Below are positions 1 through 4,728 of a stretch of 6,229 nt of DNA, piece by piece (within the stretch, counting starts at the first letter, position 1; every line of letters starts with the position of its first letter). The DNA is from an uncultured Erysipelotrichaceae bacterium (lineage in GTDB: Bacteria > Bacillota_I > Bacilli_A > Erysipelotrichales > Erysipelotrichaceae): positions 1 through 6,229 of the forward strand of contig CACZNO010000160.1 of the NCBI GenBank assembly GCA_902782505.1. Reading direction: 5' to 3'. A program made the translations under genes and the position numbers. The notes under the pieces were generated by a model that worked only from the letters and a program-made list of their open reading frames with translations, searched no databases and had not been told where the DNA came from.

Positions 1-161
1 GTCGCCGCAACCAGTTTTCCTTCTTTGCGCATGCCCCAGTACCGGTGTTCCCAGCCGGTATAGCTTTTGACTTCCGCCCATGCGGAGGTCTGATGGTAGG
101 TCGTTAACGGGTGATGACGGGAAAATTCGTCAAACTCCCGCGCAGTTAATTCTTCCAGCAT
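1..161 (-). CDS. FemABX-family aminoacyltransferase, N-terminal fragment (cut by window edge)
   Basis: Only the first 53 codons and two bases lie in the window; the reading frame is open to the edge. The N-terminus starts MLEELTAREFDEF and then has YHQTSAWAEVKSYTGWEHRYW. This resembles the typical opening of FemABX proteins, an HQTxxWAxVK segment followed by an aromatic-rich strand. Family members transfer amino acids from aminoacyl-tRNA to the peptidoglycan stem peptide and build the interpeptide bridge; they act in the cytoplasm on lipid-linked precursors. The ATG at 159-161 is supported by AAGGAG at 167-172 (complement), 5 nt away. It starts 2 bp after the stop of the upstream Fem gene, and its ribosome binding site lies within the last codons of that gene, so the two are almost certainly co-transcribed and probably translationally coupled. 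Family assignment is fairly safe; the amino acid transferred cannot be read from this fragment. Confidence 0.85.
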   Translation of the reverse strand, partial: MLEELTAREFDEFSRHHPLTTYHQTSAWAEVKSYTGWEHRYWGMRKEGKLVAA

Positions 162-163
162 AG

Positions 164-1426
164 TTACTCCTTCCACGGACGCAGCATCCTGTACAGCTTA
201 TATTCGAGCGGTTTTAGCGGCAGATAGAAATCGCCGACGTTTTCCTCCACGGCCCCGCCGTATCCCTTCTTGTACTGGAACACGCCGTAATCTTCCGCAT
301 CTTTGGAAAAATCTCCCGACAATCCGTAGAAGTTGTAGCGGTTGATTTTTTGACGGATGGCTTGGTTCATTGTATACCAGCGCAACGCGTTGGCGCCGTC
401 AAAGATGGAAAACGCCCGGTTGGAACCCGAGGACAATGATGTGATCTCGTACGGATATACCATGAACACCCCAGTCGAAAGTGGAATCTCGTTTCCGCAT
501 TCTTCCGCGAATTTCGCCAGTTCCCTGCGGTATTTTTCGTTGGCTGTCACTTCTTTCAGGATGTCGTTTTCCTGGGCTTCCAGGTTTTTATATTCCGGAT
601 GCGCGGCTCTTTTCGCGCGCAGTTTCTCCAGCTTCGCGTCAATTTCCTTCTGTTCCTTTTCCAGAAGACCCATCGTATGATCCGCGTCAAGATACGCCAG
701 CAAGAACTCCGCGTGCTCCCCGTAACAGTCGTACAGGTTTTCATAATACGAACGGTCTCTGGCGACGTCCTCAAAGTTCTTTTCCTTCGCGGTCATCTCT
801 TCCATCTCCATGAACACATCCAGTTCTTCGCGGGTCAGTTTTTTCACTTTCACGCCGTATTTCTGCCCTTTCACGATATGATTGCGGGTACGCTTGTTGA
901 AGTGCTTGATCAGCTTGTCCGCGTTCCAGTCAAAATCGTTCATGTACAGGGAGTATTCCCAGCGCACTTCGGTTCCGTCCGGTACACCGGTCGTAAATCC
1001 GCGGTGAATAAAACCGAGTTCTTCCAGATTCCGGATGATCCAGGTGTTGTCAAATCCGCCTTCGACAAGATTTCCGTCGTTATCACGTTCCCTTACCAGA
1101 AGATGCGGTGATAACTGCAGCCATACCGAGCCGTTTTTCTTAAGGTGTTTTTTCAGTTCCGCGGTAAAGAACTTCAGGGTCTCCCGGTCGGAATAATCCG
1201 CGAGGTAACCTCTTTGCGCCACCGTATACCGGACTTTTCCGCCAAGATGCGCCAGGAACGCTGCGGCAAGAATTTCTTCCCGGTCGTTTTTCACCCCGAC
1301 CAGTTCCGTTTCAATCCCCGCACGGCGCCGCATTTCACGCGCTTCCAGAGAATTTAAAAAATTCGCACAGGGACTTGTCTCCTGAAAACTCCTGTATTCC
1401 TGTTCCGTTAATTCGCAAAATCGCAT
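164..1426 (-). CDS. FemA-like peptidoglycan bridge aminoacyltransferase (FemABX family)
   Basis: The protein is 420 residues, the usual length of FemA/FemB-type enzymes, which use aminoacyl-tRNA to add residues to the peptidoglycan cross-bridge. The start MRFCELTEQEYRSFQ is typical of the family. The middle has a GNAT-like region with FNKRTRNHI at about 176-184 and KYGVKVKKL at 189-197. A long charged helical hairpin at about 253-310 (LEKEQKEIDAKLEKLRAK and following) matches the coiled-coil arm of FemA. The C-terminal part has YNFYGLSGDFSKDAEDYGVF and a YKKGYGG segment at about 364-391, where FemA proteins carry a similar motif. I chose the ATG at 1424-1426 because GGAGG lies 8 nt upstream (1435-1439, complement). 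The frame stays open another 77 codons upstream, but that stretch crosses the promoter and runs antisense into the next gene. This is the first gene of the Fem operon. Substrate specificity is not known. Confidence 0.92.
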   Translation of the reverse strand: MRFCELTEQEYRSFQETSPCANFLNSLEAREMRRRAGIETELVGVKNDREEILAAAFLAHLGGKVRYTVAQRGYLADYSDRETLKFFTAELKKHLKKNGSVWLQLSPHLLVRERDNDGNLVEGGFDNTWIIRNLEELGFIHRGFTTGVPDGTEVRWEYSLYMNDFDWNADKLIKHFNKRTRNHIVKGQKYGVKVKKLTREELDVFMEMEEMTAKEKNFEDVARDRSYYENLYDCYGEHAEFLLAYLDADHTMGLLEKEQKEIDAKLEKLRAKRAAHPEYKNLEAQENDILKEVTANEKYRRELAKFAEECGNEIPLSTGVFMVYPYEITSLSSGSNRAFSIFDGANALRWYTMNQAIRQKINRYNFYGLSGDFSKDAEDYGVFQYKKGYGGAVEENVGDFYLPLKPLEYKLYRMLRPWKE

Positions 1427-1434
1427 GAAAAACG

Positions 1435-1439
1435 CCTCC
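1435..1439 (-). promoter_or_regulatory. Ribosome binding site that fixes the FemA-like start
   Basis: GGAGG on the minus strand, 8 nt before the ATG at 1424-1426. It selects this start over the longer open frame that reaches 1657. Confidence 0.8.
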
Positions 1440-1450
1440 GGTCCGGTATT

Positions 1451-1479
1451 ATTATAGTCAAATCCCTTCATAAACTCAA
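1451..1479 (-). promoter_or_regulatory. Sigma-A promoter of the Fem operon
   Basis: On the minus strand, TTGAGT (1474-1479) and a perfect TATAAT (1451-1456) are separated by exactly 17 bp. Transcription should begin near 1444, leaving a leader of about 18 nt that holds the GGAGG site. This is a near-consensus housekeeping promoter with no room for a regulatory leader. Confidence 0.75.
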
Positions 1480-1481
1480 TG

Positions 1482-1501
1482 AAGCCAAAGGCCAAAGGCT
1501 T
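1482..1501. repeat. Small dyad with tandem CCAAAGG repeat between the divergent promoters
   Basis: Two adjacent copies of CCAAAGG (1485-1491 and 1492-1498) are bracketed by AAGCC (1482-1486) and GGCTT (1497-1501). The arms form a dyad centred on the GGCC at 1490-1493. It lies just upstream of the minus-strand -35 box and covers the -35 region of the plus-strand promoter, so it could be an operator for both. There is no further evidence of a bound regulator; chance is possible. Confidence 0.3.
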
Positions 1502-1509
1502 GTTATAAT
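1501..1509 (+). promoter_or_regulatory. Extended -10 promoter of the pcp-trmO / PHP operon
   Basis: TGT followed by a perfect TATAAT (1504-1509) forms an extended -10 element. No good -35 box is found 16-18 bp upstream, which extended -10 promoters can tolerate. Transcription would start near 1516, about 20 nt before the ATG at 1536. It diverges from the Fem promoter within a 109-bp intergenic space. Confidence 0.6.
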
Positions 1510-1535
1510 AGGAGAAGAAAGGCGCCGCAAAGGAC

Positions 1536-2861
1536 ATGTACGATTTGATTCCCGTAAAAATTCTGGTGACCGCGTTTGAACCGTTCGGTAAGGAAACGCG
1601 GAATTCCTCGCTGGAAACATTAAGAAATCTGCCAAAGATCCCCGGTATGGAAATCACGAAACTGGAAGTTCCGGTTGTTTTCGGTACGGCTGAACAAACC
1701 GTTCTCGAAAAACTGCACGCCGGTTTCTACGACGCGGTGATGATGCTGGGAGAAGCCGGAGGACGCAGCGCGATCACACCGGAACTCAAGGCGGTCAATC
1801 TTGATGACGCGCGGATCCCGGACAACGCCGGAAACCAACCGCGTGCAGCGAAGATCCGAATCGACGGAGAGGACTCCCTGCCGTCGAACTATCCGCTGAT
1901 GGAAATGGTTTTACAGATGACGCGCTCCGGGATTCCTGCACGGGTATCTGCGGATGCCGGAAAATTCGTCTGCAATCACCTTCTGTATCAGGTTTTATAC
2001 GATCTGCGTGCGCATAATTCTCCCGTCAAAGCCGGGTTTATTCATCTTCCGTATCTCGATATCCAGGGACACGAAGACCTTCCTTCTCTTTCTCTGGATG
2101 ACGCGGTGAAAGGGATTACGACCTGTCTACAGGTCCTCGCACGCACAGTCGAACGTCCTTCGGATCCCCGGGCATTGACCATCCGTCCGATTGCGGTGAT
2201 TCATACCGACTTTCCGTCCAAATTCGGGATCCCCAAACAATCCGGCATGGTGGAAGAACTGACCGGAACCATCGTCTTTGAGAAGGAATACCGGGATCTG
2301 GCGGCTTTCCGCGGATTACAATCCGGGTTTACCCATCTCTGGCTGATCTGGGGATTCTCGGAAAACGAGCCCGGCAAGTGGAGTCCGACGGTTCGCCCTC
2401 CGCGCTTAGGCGGCAATGAGCGCATGGGAGTTTTCGCCACGAGATCTCCTTTCCGTCCCAATCCGCTTGGGTTATCCGCGGTGAAACTGATCCGTTTACG
2501 CAATACGGCAGACTTTGGACCGGTCATTGACGTCGCAGGCGCGGATCTCATGGACAATACGCCGATCTATGACATCAAACCCTACATTGTTTACGCCGAC
2601 AGCATTCCCGAAGCGAAGTCCGGATTTGCGACTTCGCGCGCCGAAACCCTGGAAGTTGTTTTCCCCAAAGAACTTCGCGGCATTTTACCGGCAGACAAGG
2701 AAAAAGCGCTGACCGGCGTCCTTGCGGAAGACCCGAGACCGCATTATCAGCACGATCCAAAGCGGGTTTACGGTTTCCCGTTTGCGGGACATGAAATTCA
2801 TTTCCGCGCAGAAGAAGACCGCATCATCCTGACCGGAATCGAACGCATCAAGGAGGAATAG
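1536..2861 (+). CDS. pcp-trmO: Fusion protein: pyroglutamyl-peptidase I (Pcp) + TrmO/TsaA-type tRNA methyltransferase
   Basis: One 441-codon frame holds two complete enzymes. Residues about 8-203 are a C15 peptidase, which removes N-terminal pyroglutamate from peptides: KILVTAFEPFG at 8-18, GEAGGR at 72-77, then AVNLDDARIPDN. The expected catalytic residues are present: Glu83 (TPELKAVN), Cys146 (FVCNHLLY) and His170 (GFIHLPYL), plus Arg93. All are shifted by two from the numbering I recall for the Bacillus enzyme (Glu81, Cys144, His168). Residues about 215-441 are a TrmO-like domain, the family that methylates t6A37 of tRNA-Thr using AdoMet: HTDFPSKFGIPKQSG at 223-237, RPPRLGGNERMG at 287-298, FATRSPFRPNPLGLS at 300-314, DIKPY at 346-350, DPRP at 399-402. 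The linker is only about ten residues. The ATG at 1536 sits very close to AAAGGA (1529-1534); TTG at 1545, with better spacing, is an alternative and would start nearer the usual Pcp N-terminus. The next gene follows after 3 nt. Both domain assignments are strong; why they are joined is unknown. Confidence 0.93.
   Translation: MYDLIPVKILVTAFEPFGKETRNSSLETLRNLPKIPGMEITKLEVPVVFGTAEQTVLEKLHAGFYDAVMMLGEAGGRSAITPELKAVNLDDARIPDNAGNQPRAAKIRIDGEDSLPSNYPLMEMVLQMTRSGIPARVSADAGKFVCNHLLYQVLYDLRAHNSPVKAGFIHLPYLDIQGHEDLPSLSLDDAVKGITTCLQVLARTVERPSDPRALTIRPIAVIHTDFPSKFGIPKQSGMVEELTGTIVFEKEYRDLAAFRGLQSGFTHLWLIWGFSENEPGKWSPTVRPPRLGGNERMGVFATRSPFRPNPLGLSAVKLIRLRNTADFGPVIDVAGADLMDNTPIYDIKPYIVYADSIPEAKSGFATSRAETLEVVFPKELRGILPADKEKALTGVLAEDPRPHYQHDPKRVYGFPFAGHEIHFRAEEDRIILTGIERIKEE
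2850..2856 (+). promoter_or_regulatory. Strong ribosome binding site of the PHP gene inside the end of pcp-trmO
   Basis: AAGGAGG lies 8 nt before the ATG at 2865 and overlaps the last codons of the fusion gene. This supports both the chosen start and co-transcription or coupling of the two genes. Confidence 0.85.
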
Positions 2862-2864
2862 TCT

Positions 2865-3584
2865 ATGAAGCTGATCGCCGATTTACACACCCATACCATT
2901 GTTTCCGGGCACGCTTACGGAACCATCCGCGAAAACACCGCGGCGGCGAAAGAAGCGGGATTATCCATTCTGGGTATTACGGAGCACGGTCCGAGGATCC
3001 CCGGCGCGCCGGATCCGATTTATTTCCGCAACATGGGCAACGTACCGCGGTACATCTACGGAGTCATGGTTCTTATGGGATGCGAACTCAACATCCTCAA
3101 CGACGGCACGGTCGATCTGGAGCCCAACACCCTTTCCCGCATCGACTACGGAATCGCGGGAATTCACAGGCTGTGTTACAAGGATGAAGGAAAAGAGAAA
3201 AACACCGAGAATGTGATCTCGGCGATGAAATACGGCAAAGTCAAGCTGATTTCCCATCCGGATGACGATCATACCCCGCTGGATTATGACCGCTTAACGG
3301 ACGGCGCCAAAGAATACGGCACCGCCCTGGAAGTCAACAATTCTTCTTTCCGCAAGCCCCAGTTCCGTTTGAACTGCGTGGAAAACTACCGGACAATGTT
3401 ACGGTATTGCAAGGAAAAACACGTTCCGGTCATCATCAATTCCGACGCGCACGATCCTTCCCAGGTCGGAACCCAAAGTCTGGCGCTGGCGTTTGCCGAA
3501 GAATGCGGAATGCCGGAAGAACTGATCCTGAACACCGATGCCCAAAGGATTCTCGACTTTTTGAACATAACCGATAAACGGTGA
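2865..3584 (+). CDS. PHP-domain metal-dependent phosphatase, YcdX-like
   Basis: The 239-residue protein is a single PHP domain, a TIM-barrel-like fold that hydrolyses phosphoesters with a three-metal centre. All nine expected metal ligands can be placed: His8, His10 and His16 (DLHTHTIVSGHAYG), His41 (ITEHGP), Glu74 (MGCELN), His101 (AGIHRL), His131 (ISHPDDD), and Asp194 and His196 (NSDAHD). HAYGT, ITEHGP, LISHP and EVNNSSF are close to what I recall of the YcdX branch rather than of histidinol phosphatase or DNA polymerase PHP domains. The physiological substrate is not known. It is the second gene of the operon, 3 nt after pcp-trmO, with a strong ribosome binding site; a terminator hairpin begins inside its last codons. 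Family confidence is high, biochemical role low. Confidence 0.9.
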   Translation: MKLIADLHTHTIVSGHAYGTIRENTAAAKEAGLSILGITEHGPRIPGAPDPIYFRNMGNVPRYIYGVMVLMGCELNILNDGTVDLEPNTLSRIDYGIAGIHRLCYKDEGKEKNTENVISAMKYGKVKLISHPDDDHTPLDYDRLTDGAKEYGTALEVNNSSFRKPQFRLNCVENYRTMLRYCKEKHVPVIINSDAHDPSQVGTQSLALAFAEECGMPEELILNTDAQRILDFLNITDKR

Positions 3585-3607
3585 ATCCTCTGATTCACCG
3601 TTTTATT
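3576..3607. terminator. Bidirectional intrinsic terminator shared by two convergent genes
   Basis: Arms AAACGGTGAATC (3576-3587) and GATTCACCGTTT (3592-3603) form a perfect 12-bp stem with a CTCT loop. On the plus strand it is followed by TATT, so the T-rich tail starts within the stem; on the minus strand the stem ends in TTTATC. The hairpin contains the stop codon of the PHP gene (3582-3584) and its last base pair touches the stop of the exonuclease (3603-3605). It probably ends transcription from both sides, more strongly for the plus strand. Confidence 0.75.
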
Positions 3608-4139
3608 CATTGATCCGGTAGGTGCGGATAAACTGTTTGGGATCCGCGCCTTCTTTTATGTAGTTTTGAAGAATTACCGCGCAGGCGTGAGAATCGCTGG
3701 AAGCTATGTGATGTTCCAGAGGAATGCCGTAATAATCGCTCAGCACATTCAGCTTATGGCTCATCCCGGGAAGCACCTGTCTTCCCATCTGCACCGTGCA
3801 GAGATACCGGGCGTATTTCTTCCAGGGAATTTCATAGTGTTTCAGGCACCTTCGCAAAACGCCCAAATCAAATACTGCGTTATGCGCCACCAGAATACCG
3901 TTGGACATCATAGGTTCAATCTTTTCCCAGATATCCGGGAACGTCGGCGCATCCTGCACAGCTGCCGGATGAATACCGGTCAACGAAATGTTGAAGGTAT
4001 CGAAAAAGGTTTCCGGATTCACCAGAGTATAGTACTCTTCCGTAATCTCTCCCTCTTCCATCACCGTAATCCCGACAGCGCTCATGCGGTCATTGAAACG
4101 GTTGGGGGTTTCCACGTCAAACACAACAAACCGGTACAT
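3603..4139 (-). CDS. DEDDh-family 3'-5' exonuclease (DnaQ-like)
   Basis: The 178-residue protein is a stand-alone exonuclease domain of the DnaQ/RNase T type, which removes nucleotides from 3' ends with two metal ions. The acidic motifs are present: FDVET (Asp8, Glu10), HNAVFDLGVL (Asp91), and HIASSDSHA, in which His144 and Asp149 fit HxAxxD. It also has the LTGIHPAAV stretch common after motif I in DnaQ-like proteins. There is no polymerase or BRCT part, so it may act in repair, RNA turnover or nucleotide-pool cleaning rather than as a replicase subunit; the sequence does not decide. The start at 4137-4139 is supported by GGAGG at 4147-4151 (complement), 7 nt away, and by its own promoter. 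It is a single-gene unit, convergent with the PHP gene. Confidence 0.9.
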   Translation of the reverse strand: MYRFVVFDVETPNRFNDRMSAVGITVMEEGEITEEYYTLVNPETFFDTFNISLTGIHPAAVQDAPTFPDIWEKIEPMMSNGILVAHNAVFDLGVLRRCLKHYEIPWKKYARYLCTVQMGRQVLPGMSHKLNVLSDYYGIPLEHHIASSDSHACAVILQNYIKEGADPKQFIRTYRINE

Positions 4140-4162
4140 CCGAACACCTCCGTACAGGAAAC

Positions 4163-4190
4163 ATTATATCCCCGCAAGGACGAATAAGAA
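4163..4190 (-). promoter_or_regulatory. Probable promoter of the exonuclease gene
   Basis: A perfect TATAAT on the minus strand (4163-4168) lies about 24 nt before the start codon. The best -35 candidate, TTCTTA (4185-4190), is 16 bp away and matches consensus at only three of six positions, so activity may be modest or activator-dependent. Confidence 0.5.
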
Positions 4191-4240
4191 ACCGGTCCCG
4201 CAAGACAGTTACGGATCTTTTCCGCTTAAGTCCGGACAAC

Positions 4241-4265
4241 AAAAAACCGAACCGGACCGGCTCGG
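4241..4265 (-). terminator. Intrinsic terminator after tRNA-Leu(GAG)
   Basis: On the minus strand CCGAGCCG (4258-4265) pairs with CGGTTCGG (4247-4254) across a GTC loop, with one G-U pair, followed directly by six T (4241-4246). It begins 12 bp beyond the tRNA end and also separates the tRNA from the exonuclease promoter. Confidence 0.85.
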
Positions 4266-4277
4266 AATAATTGCGAA

Positions 4278-4364
4278 TGGTGCGGATGACGAGACTTGAA
4301 CTCGTACGACATTGCTGCCACTACCCCCTCAAAGTAGCGTGTCTACCAATTTCACCACATCCGC
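4278..4364 (-). tRNA. tRNA-Leu, anticodon GAG
   Basis: An 87-nt class II tRNA with encoded CCA (4278-4280). The acceptor arms GCGGATG and CATCCGC pair over all 7 bp. The D arm contains GTGAAATTGGTAGAC. The anticodon stem CTACT/GGTAG encloses the loop TTGAGGG, giving anticodon GAG at 4328-4330 (complement). A long variable arm follows, as expected for leucine tRNAs, then a T arm with GTTCAAGTC. It reads CUC and CUU. A promoter lies just upstream and a terminator just downstream, so it is an independent unit. Confidence 0.95.
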
Positions 4365-4375
4365 AGGCAACAAAT

Positions 4376-4404
4376 ATAATATCAAAAACGAAATGATTGC
4401 ACAA
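4376..4404 (-). promoter_or_regulatory. Promoter of tRNA-Leu(GAG)
   Basis: TTGTGC (4399-4404) and TATTAT (4376-4381) are 17 bp apart on the minus strand, predicting a start near 4369, about 5 nt before the mature 5' end. The surrounding bases are AT-rich. TATATT at 4373-4378 is an overlapping alternative -10. Confidence 0.55.
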
Positions 4405-4440
4405 CACTTTTATTTACTTCTGAACAAAGCCGCGGTGAAG

Positions 4441-4471
4441 AAAAAAACACCTCCGCTGTACCGGAAGTGTT
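4441..4471 (-). terminator. Minus-strand intrinsic terminator upstream of tRNA-Leu(GAG)
   Basis: On the minus strand AACACTTCCG (4462-4471) pairs with CGGAGGTGTT (4446-4455), ten pairs including one T-G, with a six-base loop. The second arm runs into seven consecutive T (4441-4447). On the plus strand the wobble becomes a C-A mismatch and no good T tail follows, so direction is clear. No gene ends close by on this strand. It may end the surface-protein transcript coming from 4727, or a small RNA, and it shields the tRNA promoter from read-through. Confidence 0.75.
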
Positions 4472-4530
4472 ATTTTAAGGGGATAATTTCAAGGGAGGAA
4501 AACTCTGAAATCTGTCTTTCGACAATTATG
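4472..4530 (-). ncRNA. Tentative small RNA or structured mRNA tail ending at the 4441-4471 terminator
   Basis: On the minus strand a hairpin (4486-4511) with TTTTC in the loop and CTCCCT beside it comes just before the terminator, with a second pyrimidine-rich stretch ATCCCCTT (4477-4484) between the two. C-rich exposed stretches of this kind can pair with ribosome binding sites in Bacillota small RNAs. The only -10-like sequences upstream are TATAAC (4530-4535) and CATAAT (4525-4530), with no good -35, so an own promoter is weakly supported. It could equally be the 3' end of the surface-protein mRNA. Confidence 0.25.
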
Positions 4531-4595
4531 TTATACAGGATGATTCTGAAGTTTCTGTGAACAGCGCATGAATTCTCCCTGAATCTGTTTTTTTC

Positions 4596-4624
4596 TTGCG
4601 CGGCGCAGGGAAATTCATTAAAAT
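4596..4624 (+). promoter_or_regulatory. Promoter of tRNA-Leu(UAG) with flanking dyad
   Basis: TTGCGC (4596-4601) and TAAAAT (4619-4624) are 17 bp apart, predicting a start near 4631, 7 nt before the mature tRNA. A perfect 7-bp inverted repeat, GCGCAGG (4603-4609) and CCTGCGC (4628-4634), flanks the -10 box and covers the predicted start. Confidence 0.6.
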
Positions 4625-4637
4625 ATACCTGCGCAAT

Positions 4638-4721
4638 GCGGGAATGGTGAAATTGGTATACACGGCAGCCTTAGAAGCTGTTGGCTCCGCCTTGGGGGTT
4701 CGAGTCCCCCTTCCCGCACCA
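4638..4721 (+). tRNA. tRNA-Leu, anticodon UAG
   Basis: An 84-nt class II tRNA with encoded CCA (4719-4721). The acceptor GCGGGAA pairs fully with TTCCCGC. The anticodon stem GCAGC/GCTGT encloses CTTAGAA, giving TAG at 4672-4674. The variable arm has a short GGC/GCC stem, and the T arm is GGGGG/CCCCC around TTCGAGT. The D-arm stretch GTGAAATTGGTA is identical to that of the nearby GAG tRNA. Depending on its wobble modification it may read most or all CUN codons. A run of seven T (4722-4728) follows the CCA directly and probably serves as the termination tail. Confidence 0.97.
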
Positions 4722-4728
4722 TTTTTTT
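4722..4728 (+). terminator. T-run ending tRNA-Leu(UAG) transcription
   Basis: Seven T follow the CCA end. No separate hairpin intervenes, so the GC-rich T arm or acceptor would have to act as the terminator stem. The last two T belong to the stop codon of the convergent gene. Confidence 0.4.

Larger units (their letters stand above)
4365..4637. other. 273-bp intergenic region between divergent tRNA-Leu genes
   Basis: I see no convincing protein gene here. It holds the two outward-facing tRNA promoters at its ends and a minus-strand terminator at 4441-4471. An imperfect hairpin lies at 4486-4511: ATTTCA pairs with TGAAAT and GAG with CTC, with a 3-nt bulge. The stretch 4472-4560 is otherwise AT-rich with no repeat. 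The hairpin plus terminator could be the end of a minus-strand transcript or a small RNA. Confidence 0.6.

Noticed and set aside
1427..1657. Possible 77-codon N-terminal extension of the FemA-like protein
   Set aside because: It crosses the operon's own promoter and runs antisense into pcp-trmO. The ATG at 1424-1426 has a good ribosome binding site and gives the family's normal length.
3666..4187. Plus-strand open frame opposite the exonuclease gene
   Set aside because: The minus-strand frame has all DEDDh motifs, a promoter and a ribosome binding site; the plus-strand frame has none of these.
4312..4560. Plus-strand open frame of 82 codons
   Set aside because: It starts inside the GAG tRNA on the opposite strand and crosses a terminator and a tRNA promoter. 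No ribosome binding site or family resemblance.
4533..4571. Minus-strand 12-codon frame starting ATG CGC TGT with AGGGAG upstream
   Set aside because: The ribosome binding site is fair but the peptide is tiny, has no leucine-rich or other leader-peptide character, and no downstream gene on this strand would use it.
4278..4721. tRNA genes as integration sites of a mobile element
   Set aside because: No direct repeat of a tRNA 3' end, no integrase and no mobile-element gene is visible in the window.
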